This document shows positions 7,910 to 17,948 of a stretch of DNA of 64,000 nt, in pieces. Positions within the stretch are counted from its first letter, which is position 1. Each line of letters opens with the position of its first letter. This DNA is from CAWBBA01 sp963741625 (GTDB taxonomy: Bacteria; Desulfobacterota; Desulfomonilia; Desulfomonilales; Desulfomonilaceae): the NCBI GenBank assembly GCA_963741625.1, contig CAVUIT010000002.1:273564-337563 (forward strand), in the 5' to 3' direction. The position numbers and the translations under genes are program-made. Under the pieces are notes generated by a model. That model did no database searches. It saw only the letters and a list, made by a program, of their open reading frames with translations, and had not been told where the DNA came from.

Positions 7910-10876
7910 TCATCCGACTGCTCGTTTCTTCTTATTATTAGCTCTAGCTGGGACTTTCTTTGTGGTTGGCGCCAAAACCCGGGGCTCCGGTTCGGACTTC
8001 ACTTCTTCCCCCGCGCTCAGCGCATTCGGGTCCACTGAAAAGGGATGGTATCCCTTCTCATTCTTGAGCACTTCACGCAGATAAAGGCCGGTGTACGAAC
8101 CGGGTGCGGCCGCGATCTCCTCAGGAGACCCTGTTGCTATCACCCTTCCGCCTTCTTCCCCACCCTCAGGACCAAGGTCGATGATATAGTCCGCGACCTT
8201 GATTACGTCCATGTTGTGCTCGATCACAACCACAGTGTTGCCCGCGTCCACCAGGCTCGTGAGCACATCGAGGAGCTTCCGCACATCGGCAAAGTGAAGG
8301 CCGGTTGTCGGCTCGTCCAGGATGTATAAGGTCCTGCCCGTGCTGCGTTTGGAAAGCTCCTTGGAGAGCTTGATCCTCTGGGCCTCTCCTCCGGAAAGCG
8401 TGGTTGCGGGCTGCCCCAGCTTGATATAACCGAGCCCGACCGCCTGAATGGTTTGGAGCTTGTTGGCTATCGACGGGATATTGGCCATGAACTCGTATGC
8501 CTGGATCACAGTCATGTCCAGGACATCCGATATGTTTTTTCCCTTGTATTTGATGTCCAGGGTCTCACGATTGTACCGCTTCCCATGACACACGTCGCAT
8601 TTGACGTACACGTCCGGCAGGAAATGCATCTCGATCTTTATTATCCCGTCCCCCCGGCAGGCCTCGCATCTGCCCCCTTTCACGTTGAAGCTGTAACGGC
8701 CCGGTTTGTACCCTCGAACGCGGGACTCGGGAATGTTCGCAAACAGGTCCCGAACGAACGTGAAGACACCCGTATATGTTGCAGGGTTAGAGCGTGGAGT
8801 CCGACCGATGGGGCTTTGATCTATGTCGATGACCTTGTCGATAAACGAGATCCCCTCAATCGCGTCCACTTCCCCTGCCCTCTCCCGACTACGGTAGAGC
8901 CGCTGCGAGAGAGCCCGGTGCAAAACGTCCACTACCAGGGTGCTCTTGCCCGAACCGGAAACGCCTGTCACGCAGGTGAACAATCCCAAAGGGATGGCAA
9001 CATCAATACTCTTGAGGTTATTAGCTCGGGCCCCTCGTATGACCAGCTTCTTCCTTCCGGCGGGGCGTCGCTGGCCAGGTACGGGGATGAACTCTTTGCC
9101 GGCTAGATACTTCCCAGTCAGGGATGCCTCGGATTTAAGGATGTCCGCGGGCTTGCCTTCGAAGACGATCTCCCCACCCATCCGGCCCGCCCCGGGGCCC
9201 ATGTCGATGACATGGTCCGCGCTGAGGATGGTTTCGGGGTCATGCTCGACGACGAGCACCGAATTCCCCTGGTCCCTGAGGTTTACGAGCGTGGAGAGGA
9301 GGCGCTGGTTGTCCCGCTGGTGAAGTCCGATGCTCGGCTCATCGAGTATGTATAGGACGCCCACGAGAGAAGAGCCGACCTGAGTGGCTAGCCTGATCCT
9401 TTGGGATTCGCCCCCGGAAAGCGTGGCAGAAGACCTGTCAAGAGTGAGATAGCCAAGACCGACCTTGTCCAGGAAGCCAAGACGATCGCGTATCTCTTTG
9501 AGCACACGGCGGGCGATCTCCATTCGCCGGTCGTCCAACTTGAGGTCTCCTATGAACTCCGAGGCCTGGCGAACCGAAAAGGCGGTCAGGGTGTGGATCG
9601 GCATCTCCCCTATCAGCACGTGACGCGCCTCCTTTTTCAAGCGAGCGCCACCGCAGGACGGACACGATACCGTGCTCATGTAACGTCCTAATTCTTCGTC
9701 GAAATCGTCCTTTTCCGACTCGTGATACTTGCGATCCAGGTTGGGGAGAGCGCCTTCGTACGTCTTTCGGAAGAAATGTCGCCGGCCATCCCTCTCATAA
9801 TAAAAATCGATCTCTTCGTCTCCGGAGCCGTTCAGCAGAATGTTCTGTATCTTTTGGGGAAGCTCACCGAACGGCGTGTCGATGTCAAAGCTGTAATGCT
9901 TCGCAAGGGCGTCGATCATCTGAAAGAAAAAGATGGAATTGCGATTTGCCCAAGGGGCAATGGCTCCTCGTCTCAGCGACAGACCGGGGTTAGGAACCAC
10001 AAGGTCGGCATCAAACCGAATCTGAACGCCCAGTCCCCCGCACGCTTCACATGCGCCGTAAGGGTTGTTGAACGAAAATAGCCTGGGGGAGATCTCCCCG
10101 AGAGACACTCCGTGTTCAGGGCACGCGAAATTCTCGCTGAACAGGTGGATCCGGCCGCCCTCTTCCTCGACCAGGACCGTCCCCTGCCCCATGCGCGCAG
10201 CAGTTTCCATGGAGTCTGCCAGCCGCTTTTCTATACCGTGTTTGACCACGAGGCGATCCACCACCACCTCGATAGAATGTTTCTTATTTTTTTCCAGTCG
10301 GATCTCTTCGGAAAGATCCCGAAGTTCCCCGTCGACCTTCACCCGCGCAAACCCTTCGCGAGCCAGGTGCTGCAATTCCTTCTGGTACTCCCCCTTGCGG
10401 CCGCTCACAATCGGGGCCATTAGATGCACCCGAACTCCCGCGGGCAGGTCCATCACCTGGTCAACCATCTGTTGAATGGTCATCGAACTTATTGGGCGGC
10501 CACACTCCCAGCAATGAGGAATCCCCACGCGGGCATAGAGTAATCGCAGGTAATCATAGATCTCCGTAACCGTGCCCACAGTGGAACGGGGATTCTTCGA
10601 TGTGGTCTTCTGCTCGATACTAATGGCAGGAGAGAGCCCTTCGATCAGATCTACGTCAGGCTTGTCCATCATTTCCAGGAACTGCCGCACGTACGCTGAA
10701 AGCGACTCCACATATCGACGCTGCCCTTCGGCGTAGATCGTGTCAAAAGCCAATGTGGACTTACCGGAACCTGACAGGCCGGTAATCACGACAAGCTTGT
10801 CGCGGGGAATGCGTATATCGAGATTCTTGAGATTATGCTCTCGAGCCCCTCGGATAATTATTTCTTTCGCTCCCAC
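7910..10876 (-). CDS. uvrA: Excinuclease ABC subunit A (UvrA)
   Basis: UvrA is the damage-sensing ATPase of nucleotide excision repair and loads UvrB. The 988-residue protein has two ABC ATPase modules (Walker A GLSGSGKS near residue 34 and GVSGSGKS near 650, each with LSGGE.QRI signatures and LDEP Walker B motifs). It also has the zinc fingers CWECGRP, CEACGGLG and the CEACRGDG...CDVCHGKR pair. Length matches the family plus a basic C-terminal tail of about 40 residues. The start is a GTG, with AGGA six bases ahead. The preceding 800 bases are non-coding, so it probably has its own promoter; I could not pick out an SOS box. Confidence 0.97.
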   Translation of the reverse strand: MGAKEIIIRGAREHNLKNLDIRIPRDKLVVITGLSGSGKSTLAFDTIYAEGQRRYVESLSAYVRQFLEMMDKPDVDLIEGLSPAISIEQKTTSKNPRSTVGTVTEIYDYLRLLYARVGIPHCWECGRPISSMTIQQMVDQVMDLPAGVRVHLMAPIVSGRKGEYQKELQHLAREGFARVKVDGELRDLSEEIRLEKNKKHSIEVVVDRLVVKHGIEKRLADSMETAARMGQGTVLVEEEGGRIHLFSENFACPEHGVSLGEISPRLFSFNNPYGACEACGGLGVQIRFDADLVVPNPGLSLRRGAIAPWANRNSIFFFQMIDALAKHYSFDIDTPFGELPQKIQNILLNGSGDEEIDFYYERDGRRHFFRKTYEGALPNLDRKYHESEKDDFDEELGRYMSTVSCPSCGGARLKKEARHVLIGEMPIHTLTAFSVRQASEFIGDLKLDDRRMEIARRVLKEIRDRLGFLDKVGLGYLTLDRSSATLSGGESQRIRLATQVGSSLVGVLYILDEPSIGLHQRDNQRLLSTLVNLRDQGNSVLVVEHDPETILSADHVIDMGPGAGRMGGEIVFEGKPADILKSEASLTGKYLAGKEFIPVPGQRRPAGRKKLVIRGARANNLKSIDVAIPLGLFTCVTGVSGSGKSTLVVDVLHRALSQRLYRSRERAGEVDAIEGISFIDKVIDIDQSPIGRTPRSNPATYTGVFTFVRDLFANIPESRVRGYKPGRYSFNVKGGRCEACRGDGIIKIEMHFLPDVYVKCDVCHGKRYNRETLDIKYKGKNISDVLDMTVIQAYEFMANIPSIANKLQTIQAVGLGYIKLGQPATTLSGGEAQRIKLSKELSKRSTGRTLYILDEPTTGLHFADVRKLLDVLTSLVDAGNTVVVIEHNMDVIKVADYIIDLGPEGGEEGGRVIATGSPEEIAAAPGSYTGLYLREVLKNEKGYHPFSVDPNALSAGEEVKSEPEPRVLAPTTKKVPARANNKKKRAVG

Positions 10877-11684
10877 TGTAGATCCTGACCTCTTACTTGA
10901 CCTGAAAAACAGATGTTGAACCCATAGGCGTCAGAAAATGGCCGCTGCCGCAATCGGGAAGCCCTCACCGCGCCCTCTCCTGCCGGGGCAGATGGTCTTG
11001 TGATCCCTCTCCCTCCACTAGAGGGGCTGGGGGAGGGCGATAAACGCTCCAAATAGCTTAGGCTCGCCGGTTTGTTTAACACCCACAGGGCTGAATCTCT
11101 CGATTGCAGCCCCTAATTACTCGGTTTACCAAGTTCGGTGTCGTATTTCGGGAAGCTTTGGTGGGACGGGAATCTTGCCAGTCAATCTAGAAATGACAGG
11201 CAAGATGCCTGTCCCACCAATACCAGGTCTCGAATCTTCTTTGTCGCCTCCAGATCAAGAATTCGTCACCCGAATTACGAATTAGGCCACTAAGTGTTAT
11301 CTTTCGCCACCGGCCCTTTTGCTCCAGGGCCTCTCCCATTTTGCCGGAGCGCGCAAGGTAGCACGTACTTGCCCTGCTACATAAGAACACTCGACAACGT
11401 ATCAAAGTTCCGAGAAGTCCCCCGGCATTCCGGCCAGACCTGGCCGCGCGATCGTCGAGCTTACCAGCAGGAACGGCTCAAAGTAAAGGAGCATGCCGCC
11501 ACGCGCCTGAAGCTTTGTGAGAACGTATTCCCCCATTTTTTTCTTTTTCTTCAACGCGATAAGCAAAAACCATAAACTATTTCTTGACTCACCCTTGGGG
11601 ACATGTTATCTGCGCATTGTTTTCTGAGAGTCGGGCTTGTCGGACCCCCTCTCGTGTTTCACCTTTCCAGTAGGAGGTATGGTT
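10877..11684. other. Non-coding gap with palindromic repeats
   Basis: About 800 bases without a supportable gene. It contains a CCCTCTCCCTCC/GGGGGAGGG palindrome near 11002-11038 and a larger imperfect inverted repeat at 11160-11218 (GGTGGGAC..ATCTTGCC against GGCAAGAT..GTCCCACC). The latter shares its core with the CGGCAAGATGCCGG palindrome near 6995, suggesting a dispersed family. The remainder shows nothing I can name. Confidence 0.6.
11160..11218. repeat. Imperfect inverted repeat (GGCAAGAT family)
   Basis: Arms of about 20 bases (GGTGGGAC, four mismatched bases, ATCTTGCC; then GGCAAGAT, GCCT, GTCCCACC) surround a short AT-rich centre. The same GGCAAGAT core recurs near 6997. It is probably a dispersed palindromic repeat without coding role. 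Confidence 0.6.
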
Positions 11685-12113
11685 ATGCTTTTTTCTTTTT
11701 GTAATCCGGCCGCTGGAGTTTCCGAACCTCCCGGTGACTTCAACAGCAATTACCGTCATCTCAAAAAACTTATTAACCAGGCCCTTAAGGAGGGGACTCC
11801 TATAGAGGACCTCAAGCTCGTCCCGAGACACTCTTCAACCTCACCCCCTAAGATGCTTTCCCGAGAAGACCTCCTCAAGCTCCTTCATACAATCAGAAGG
11901 ATCAAGACCCGCTATCAGAGGCTATTGCAGTCTCCCGTGCCGCGTGAACTGGAACGGGATATACTGGCAAAGCCGCCTGAAAAGCGTTTACCCTGGGAGA
12001 CCGAGGCATTGGAGAAGGTAGAGGAGTGGCGGCTGGCTGTATGTGCCGTGCGTGCACAAGTCCAGGCAGAATTGAACGACCACCTTAAAGGGGAGTTATT
12101 CCGCGGATTGTGA
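11685..12113 (+). CDS. Hypothetical helical protein
   Basis: I do not recognise this 142-residue protein. It begins MLFSFCNPAAGVSEPPGDFN and is then almost entirely predicted helix, with many Lys, Arg, Glu and Leu residues and heptad-like spacing between about residues 20 and 135. The ATG at 11685 is chosen because GGAGG sits seven bases ahead; an ATG six bases upstream touches that site. It is convergent with the DUF362 gene. No cofactor or catalytic motif is visible. The good ribosome binding site and coding-like composition argue that it is a real gene. Confidence 0.6.
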   Translation: MLFSFCNPAAGVSEPPGDFNSNYRHLKKLINQALKEGTPIEDLKLVPRHSSTSPPKMLSREDLLKLLHTIRRIKTRYQRLLQSPVPRELERDILAKPPEKRLPWETEALEKVEEWRLAVCAVRAQVQAELNDHLKGELFRGL

Positions 12114-12140
12114 GTCGGCCTAACCGTTAAACGGAACAAG

Positions 12141-13232
12141 CTATTCCGGGTACTGATCGAAAAGCTTTCCCCACTTGCTTGTCTTCTTGAAGGCATGCAT
12201 TTGGGGTTTTGCTTTTAGGGGCCAATATATGAAGTCATGATAAAAAAATGATCCGAAAACAAACATGTACACGAGCGGAGTCCTGAAAAACAGCTTCTGT
12301 AGGGGCTTCAACGGCCCGAACCAGATAAAATTTCCCACCGCGGAAGCTGCATTATTCCCAACGGTGAAGCCCCAGTTATGTTGAGAAATGTCTTCGCCCA
12401 CAACCTCGATCTCCTCAAGAGCCCCCTTCCCCAGCCCTGATTCATGGGCGATGCGAATAAACTTGAGAGACATGGGGTCAAACCCCATCATCTTAGCCGC
12501 GACCGCGTCGATCGCTGTGCTGTCACCGGAAGCGAGCATTAGGTCCTTTTCTACCGGAATCATCGTCCTGGGACCGGGTCCCTTGCCGCAGACAGTTCCG
12601 TCCATGACGGTAAAGATCCCTGAGTGAATCTCCTTCTGAATTGCAAGTAGATCATTCAGCGTTTCATGGATCACTGAGTGGGTATAGTGTCGCCTAGTGG
12701 TTAGCAATCCGCCGAACGCGTTCTTCATTGAGCCGGTGGTCCCGGTGTATATGTGACACTTTACTGTGGGAAGATGAATGATGTTCTTCCCCATGAAGTA
12801 CTCCGGAATCCGCATGCCGTCCGGGAAGATTTCGTTGAGTACGCGCATTTCAGCCTTAGGGGTGTAATTGATCCAGCGGATATCAGTTTCTTTGAAATTG
12901 TACAGGACCGGAATCTTGTACTTTTCAAAGATGGGAACATACTTGTTCAGCCGCTCACCTTTCCAAGCGTTGGTCACCACCGTTTCGTTCTGCACACAGA
13001 CGATCTTTTCGTAACCCGCGTCCTTGAGAGCGAGTATCACGCCTTCCAGTTGCCAGGGCGTTGTATTAGCGCCGAGAAAAGGGAAATGCCAGGAGATGTT
13101 GTCCTTGAGAATTACCGGAGCTGACGGATCCAGATAATCGCGAAAGCGGGCCTCTTCCATCGCGACTCTGACGTCTTCCAGCACTGTCTCCGGTTTTGTT
13201 CTCTTGACGGCTACTATCGGCTTATCGGTCAT
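12141..13232 (-). CDS. DUF362 domain protein
   Basis: A 363-residue member of the DUF362 family, proteins of unsettled function often found with ferredoxins or in iron-sulfur contexts. Family features are VILKDNISWHFPFLGANTTP near residue 40, HLPTVKCHIYTGTTGSMKNA near 155 and the MDGTVCGKGPGP segment near 210, followed by SGDSTAIDAVAAKMMGFDP. Unlike many relatives it has no C-terminal 4Fe-4S ferredoxin domain, and it ends instead with an aromatic, partly hydrophobic stretch (residues 310-345). It lies 21 bases downstream of the zinc-ribbon gene on the same strand, so the two are probably co-transcribed. Confidence 0.8.
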   Translation of the reverse strand: MTDKPIVAVKRTKPETVLEDVRVAMEEARFRDYLDPSAPVILKDNISWHFPFLGANTTPWQLEGVILALKDAGYEKIVCVQNETVVTNAWKGERLNKYVPIFEKYKIPVLYNFKETDIRWINYTPKAEMRVLNEIFPDGMRIPEYFMGKNIIHLPTVKCHIYTGTTGSMKNAFGGLLTTRRHYTHSVIHETLNDLLAIQKEIHSGIFTVMDGTVCGKGPGPRTMIPVEKDLMLASGDSTAIDAVAAKMMGFDPMSLKFIRIAHESGLGKGALEEIEVVGEDISQHNWGFTVGNNAASAVGNFIWFGPLKPLQKLFFRTPLVYMFVFGSFFYHDFIYWPLKAKPQMHAFKKTSKWGKLFDQYPE

Positions 13233-13253
13233 ATTTTCCTCATTTGAACAGAA

Positions 13254-14348
13254 TCAATCTTTGTGCGTGCCAAGCACCCATTTCACCACATCCAGCACGT
13301 GCACGCCTTCTCTGGAATCGCCAAAATCCCCGAAGGAAGTGGACAGCACGGCCGAGTCATTCCCCGACTCCGCGCTCCTGAGCCTCACAAGCTTCTCTTC
13401 ATCCTTTAGTCTCTCGATATCTGCCGCTTTAGACTTCTGGAGTCCCCCGCGGGCTATGAAGTCCATGATCTTCTCCATTTCATCCGGATCAAACCATATG
13501 CCGTGTCCGCGACAACTATCTATTATAACGCCCGATATCCTGGCAAAGTTCGTCCTGTTCATCATGTTCAGGCAGACCGGACATCTCACGTAGCGGACCG
13601 TCGATTCCGTCTCTACCTTGCCGCGCTGCCCCCCACCTGTGGGAAAGATCACCCGATCCGACCTCTCCTGCATCTTGTCAAAGGTCTCATTAGGAACAAA
13701 AAAACCACCGCACTGACTACACTTGGCCACTGAGAAGTCTCCGATTTTCGCTCCCCGCATCGGGACCTCGCATCGAGGACAGGGTCGATTCTCCAGAATC
13801 GCTCCTTCCTCTTCCGCCTGCTCCATCGGCCGCGCACATCGGATGCAAAACCGGCTATCAGCCGGGGTAGCGGCAAAGCAGTGGGGACAATGGACGGTCT
13901 TCCCCTTGAGTGAAAAGTCCAGGTGTGCTTCGCAATATCGGCACGTCGAAGCCCCGCGCTCCACCGAAGCTCCACAAGATGGGCAGTGGAGCACCAGACC
14001 CGTGTCAACGTCCACGTGCGCTTTACTCTCCACGGCAGAATCACGGGGCACTCCCGCGCGACCGAAACGGATTTTCAGGTTCTCTTCGCGCTGAGAGATT
14101 GTTTGCCGCGTAATCTCGCCTCTCTCCTTGAGGACTCCCACCACGCGCGTCACCTGGGAGTGATCGAGCGAATGCTTCTGTTGCAACTCCTCTTCGGAAG
14201 CGCCCCGAATGAAATCATCGAGGAAGCTCTTAACGTTGACCTTTTTGCTATTTTCGCCTTGGCTCACGTTGGACCCCGATAAACTGTCACTTGTACCAGG
14301 GACATGATACCCTTGTACGGGCGCGAGATTCAAGCCGTCGCGTTCCAT
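13254..14348 (-). CDS. Multi-zinc-ribbon protein with zf-TFIIB-like domain
   Basis: A 364-residue protein. Residues 40-90 look like a winged-helix or helical segment (FLDDFIRGASEEELQQKHSL). Successive zinc ribbons follow: CPSCGASVERGASTCRYC, CPHCFAATPADSRFCIRC, CPRCEVPMRG...CSQCGGFFVP and CPVCLNMMNR...CRGHGIWFDPDEME. The last two have the layout of the zf-TFIIB family. A charged helix and short tail end the protein. Such proteins are presumed cytoplasmic nucleic-acid or protein binders, but the role is unknown. It is first in a likely two-gene unit with the DUF362 gene. Confidence 0.75.
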   Translation of the reverse strand: MERDGLNLAPVQGYHVPGTSDSLSGSNVSQGENSKKVNVKSFLDDFIRGASEEELQQKHSLDHSQVTRVVGVLKERGEITRQTISQREENLKIRFGRAGVPRDSAVESKAHVDVDTGLVLHCPSCGASVERGASTCRYCEAHLDFSLKGKTVHCPHCFAATPADSRFCIRCARPMEQAEEEGAILENRPCPRCEVPMRGAKIGDFSVAKCSQCGGFFVPNETFDKMQERSDRVIFPTGGGQRGKVETESTVRYVRCPVCLNMMNRTNFARISGVIIDSCRGHGIWFDPDEMEKIMDFIARGGLQKSKAADIERLKDEEKLVRLRSAESGNDSAVLSTSFGDFGDSREGVHVLDVVKWVLGTHKD

Positions 14349-14427
14349 CGTCCGAAGCCCGCGGGCGTTCCTGCGCGATAACCCTTGACAAAGGCTGGTC
14401 TTGAAGTTAATTTTACAAATTCAGGAA

Positions 14428-14503
14428 GGGCCGTTAGCTCAACTGGTAGAGCAACTGACTCTTAATCAGTAGGTTTGGGGTTCGAGCCCCCGACGGCCCA
14501 CCA
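14428..14503 (+). tRNA. tRNA-Lys (anticodon CTT)
   Basis: A complete 76-base cloverleaf with encoded CCA. The acceptor is GGGCCGT paired with ACGGCCC plus discriminator A. The D-arm is GCTC...GAGC, the anticodon stem ACTGA/TCAGT has loop CTCTTAA giving anticodon CTT at 14461-14463, and the T-arm has loop TTCGAGC. It is a single gene, preceded by the divergent zinc-ribbon gene and followed by a gene-free stretch. Confidence 0.97.
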
Positions 14504-15151
14504 AAAAAATCAAAAGGTTATCACACATCTCGTTTCGTGATCTTTTCTTTTGCTGCACCCTTATTGCACTGCAAAAAAGCTAGGACGCATCTCTAGGAAG
14601 GCTCTGCCGCTCTAACAGGACCCCGCCTCATTACGCCCCCTCTACTATGTTATCGGCAAAGCAATTGTTTTTCACAGTCAAACGATTTTGCCGGATCCTC
14701 CTCGTCACAGAGACCAAGGGCGCAACCAACGGAGATTTTGCGTCAGATAACAAAATCGTGAACAGCCTCTGTGCAAAAAGCCGAGCGACTCCCCAGGGAG
14801 CCGAGACTAGAACCTGCGACCTACGGATCCGAAGTGCAGGAAATTGGTTTTCTGCCTGCTACCACTGACATAGACCCAGGCAGCTCTTTGTTAATCATTT
14901 CAGAGGGCTGTCTTAAGTTTGCCTGTCACCGATTGATAAGAGATAACACCGCTATTAGCCACCAATATTGACACCTATAGACATCTATATGGACATCATG
15001 AATGGGTCCGTCTCGATCCGAAATGGTGAGAGCAAAATGTGAGCATGGCTCAAACTCCGGCAAAAAGACCGAGAGCCTTTTCCTTGAGCGGCTTTGCTCT
15101 GTTCTTTTGACTTGTTTGACGTCTTATTCTCCTGCTCCGTGAGCCCCTAAT
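14504..15151. other. Gene-free stretch with a tRNA-like fragment
   Basis: About 650 bases downstream of tRNA-Lys without a credible gene. At 14796-14840 the minus strand reads like the 3' half of a tRNA (anticodon-stem-like CTTCGGATCCG, then GTCGCAGGTTCTAGTC as a T-arm), though it does not fold into a full cloverleaf. A related fragment lies at 17949-17990, on the other side of the next gene. Confidence 0.4.
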
Positions 15152-17710
15152 TCATTTGATGATCCCTGCAATTGCGATAATGCCAATGGAAAGTAAAATA
15201 TATCCGGATAGTTGATGAACGTAGTAATAGATCTCCCCCGAAAACTGAAGCCGCATTACAAACCAGCAAGGCAGTGAACTTGCCACGTAACTGGGAACTA
15301 CAGAGAAATATCCTTCTTTATCAATCCGGTAGAATTTCTCTGGCCCCAACCTAACAAATGGTAAAAACAAACCTAAGCTGTACCAAAAAGCTCTAAACCC
15401 TGAGAGCTTCTTCTCATCCTGAAATATCCTGGGTCTTGAAAACACGAAAGTTCCGCAAACGATGAAGCCGATTACAAAGTAAATCACCATGTTGAGAGCG
15501 CGACTTAACCATGCTGCCCCAAGTTTTAATACGTTTGCCGGCAAATAATACCGTCCTTGACCGGCCGCATTCCATTCCTGCCATTTACCTTCTACGAATA
15601 CTGCGTCAGCCCATTCTTTACGTCCGGCCTCCGTATAGCATGATTCCAATTGCTTATACGGTTGAGGATAGTAATGGGGCATGCGGCTTAGTATTCTTAA
15701 GGCTCCTTTATAATCTGCGCTCTCAGTGTAAATATTCTTATAGGTCAGTCCATCAAGCAAAACCGCAGTCTTTTCTTGGAACTTCGTCTGCAAAAAAAAC
15801 AGAGTACCAATGTTTGCCTGCCGGAAACTCACCACCCCCCGGAAGTTGCTTCCTTCGAAATAGGCAGATCCACCCACCGTCAAAGAAGTAAAATTACTTT
15901 CTGCTTCAAAACGAGCCTTACCAGCCAGGAACTGCGATTCGATGTTCGCCAGACGAAAATCCACCGGGCCCCGGAAGATTGCCTTCTCGAGGAAGACGGT
16001 ATCGCCCACGTGCATAGAATCAAATAGGGCCTTTTTGTCTGTGCTCTGAAAACGAGCCTCATTTGCGTTGAAAATTGTTGAAATATTAGCGCCCTGAAAA
16101 TCCACCGGGCCCAAGAAGACTGCTTTCTTGAAGGAGGCGGCATGTCCCACCTTCATTGAAGTAAAGTTAGCTTTGCTGCCAGTGCTTTCAAAACGAGCCT
16201 CACCGGCGTCGAAATTTCTTGAAATATTAGCGCCTTCAAAATTCACCGGTCCGCGGAATACGGCTTTGTTGAAGGAGGCTTCACCCCCCACCTTTAATGA
16301 AAGGAAGTCGGCGCTACTCTCAAAACGGGCCCCGGCTCCAAGAAAATTCCTCGAAATATTCGTCTCCAAAAAAATCACGGGTCCCGGGAAGATGGCGTGA
16401 AAGAACATGGCACTATCACCCACCCTGAAGTAACTAAATTTGGCTTCGCTCTCAAACCGGGCCTCACTCGCGTTGAACATTACAGTATTAACCGCAGCAA
16501 AAAGCGCCGGTCCGCGGAAAACTGCTTTGCTGAAGGAGGCTCCAACCCCCACATCTAGTGAAATAAAATCGGCCTTACTCTCAAAATGGGCGTTATCTGC
16601 CATGAATCTTGATAGAATTTTCGCCCCACGGAAAATCACCGGCCCCCGGAAAACTGCTTGGACTAAGACGGCGTCACCGCCCGCGTTTAGTGAACTGAAG
16701 TCGACCTTGCTCTCAAAACGGGCTTTGTCTGCCAGGAAAATTGATAGAGTCTTCGCCCCCACAAAAGCCGCCGGCCCCCGGAAAACGGCCTTGCTGAAGC
16801 TGCTTAATTGCCCACCATCAAAGTACTGAAATTCAGCTTCGCTCTTGGTATCCTCGAACCGAATCTCGAGTGCGTCGAAATTGGTTGTAATCTTCGCCAA
16901 ATTAAAATTCACCGCGCCTCTAAACACGGATTTACTAAAGAGGGCCGTGTCCGCCGCCAAGGAACGGAAGTTCGCATCACTGTCAAACCGGGCCTCATCC
17001 GCATCAAACACCCCTGCTATATTGGCCCCATGAAAATCCACCGGCCCCCGGAATACGGCCTTGCTGAAGACGGCACTGCGGCCTACCTTCAAAAGACCAG
17101 ATTTCATTTCCTTTAGAAAATGCGATCCACTCCAATCAAGTTCGTTTTGAAACCGGGTGTCACGTAAATCTACATCCCCAAAGAGAATACTTCTGGTAAT
17201 TGACACCGAGGGAGAGATTTCCACTCTTGAAAGATCGAGATCTCCAATTATAAGAGCATTCCTAATATTGATTCCCTTGCGATACACCTTGCCATCATTA
17301 AAGTCAGAAATTAGTCGTTCGAGAAACGAGGCCCTGATAATTAGCCCCTTATGATTTTTTTCTATCAAATCCTTTCGCGAAGGCAGAGACAGGCCACGAA
17401 ATTCCGGGTCTATTCTTTCTAACAAATCGGCAGATTCCCCGTTCTTTACCCTTGCCCGTACCCATTCTTCCTGCTGTTCTACCAAGTTAGGGTTCGCTTC
17501 AAGGGCCTTGGAATAGTAATTCCCTATGTCAAGGGCCTTGGAGTAGTAATTTGCCGCCTCTTGATCTCTGGCCACTTTAAAGGCTGCTTTTTCTACTCTC
17601 ATCAAGTCCGCTGCTGATTCAGCCAGAGCCAGATCGGAGCAAGTCTCAAGAAAGCCACATAAACTGGCAACTAAATAACCGAACATGAGAAGTCTGGCTA
17701 GCCGCGTCAT
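15152..17710 (-). CDS. Large pentapeptide-type repeat protein with C-terminal membrane segments
   Basis: An 852-residue protein with a signal-like start (MTRLARLLMFGYLVASLCGF), a short helical region containing a duplicated NYYSKALDIG/NYYSKALEAN motif, and then from about residue 160 a beta-helix-like region. Its core is ten tandem repeats of about 43 residues that each begin A-V-F-R-G-P-V-x-F and contain ARFES.A.F.SL, spanning roughly residues 218-660. Phe or Leu recurs about every five residues, as in pentapeptide-repeat folds. The last 150 residues contain two or three membrane helices (near 725-745 and 815-850). I start at the ATG at 17710 because GGAGGGAGGGG precedes it. A cell-envelope location is inferred; the function is unknown. 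Its flanks suggest it may be on a small island. Confidence 0.8.
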   Translation of the reverse strand: MTRLARLLMFGYLVASLCGFLETCSDLALAESAADLMRVEKAAFKVARDQEAANYYSKALDIGNYYSKALEANPNLVEQQEEWVRARVKNGESADLLERIDPEFRGLSLPSRKDLIEKNHKGLIIRASFLERLISDFNDGKVYRKGINIRNALIIGDLDLSRVEISPSVSITRSILFGDVDLRDTRFQNELDWSGSHFLKEMKSGLLKVGRSAVFSKAVFRGPVDFHGANIAGVFDADEARFDSDANFRSLAADTALFSKSVFRGAVNFNLAKITTNFDALEIRFEDTKSEAEFQYFDGGQLSSFSKAVFRGPAAFVGAKTLSIFLADKARFESKVDFSSLNAGGDAVLVQAVFRGPVIFRGAKILSRFMADNAHFESKADFISLDVGVGASFSKAVFRGPALFAAVNTVMFNASEARFESEAKFSYFRVGDSAMFFHAIFPGPVIFLETNISRNFLGAGARFESSADFLSLKVGGEASFNKAVFRGPVNFEGANISRNFDAGEARFESTGSKANFTSMKVGHAASFKKAVFLGPVDFQGANISTIFNANEARFQSTDKKALFDSMHVGDTVFLEKAIFRGPVDFRLANIESQFLAGKARFEAESNFTSLTVGGSAYFEGSNFRGVVSFRQANIGTLFFLQTKFQEKTAVLLDGLTYKNIYTESADYKGALRILSRMPHYYPQPYKQLESCYTEAGRKEWADAVFVEGKWQEWNAAGQGRYYLPANVLKLGAAWLSRALNMVIYFVIGFIVCGTFVFSRPRIFQDEKKLSGFRAFWYSLGLFLPFVRLGPEKFYRIDKEGYFSVVPSYVASSLPCWFVMRLQFSGEIYYYVHQLSGYILLSIGIIAIAGIIK

Positions 17711-17948
17711 TTTCCCCTCCCTCCAGGCAAATCCGCACATTTGAAAATGATTTTACCCTATGGTGCCCCACGGAGCGGGATCAGGAACGCATGATATCAC
17801 AGGAGATTGTCAAATGAGGAGATAAATCCAAACTGACCCACTACCGCTAGTCAAGCGAGCAATCGGTTCGAGTTGCACAAACGGACACCTGAAAAAGAAA
17901 ATCCCGCTACGGCTGGTTGATAACCGAGCGGGATGATGTATCTTTTTT

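Noticed and set aside
15770..17060. CRISPR array or DNA-level tandem repeat
   Set aside because: The roughly 129-base periodicity follows from protein repeats in a single open frame, with diverged DNA copies and no spacer structure.
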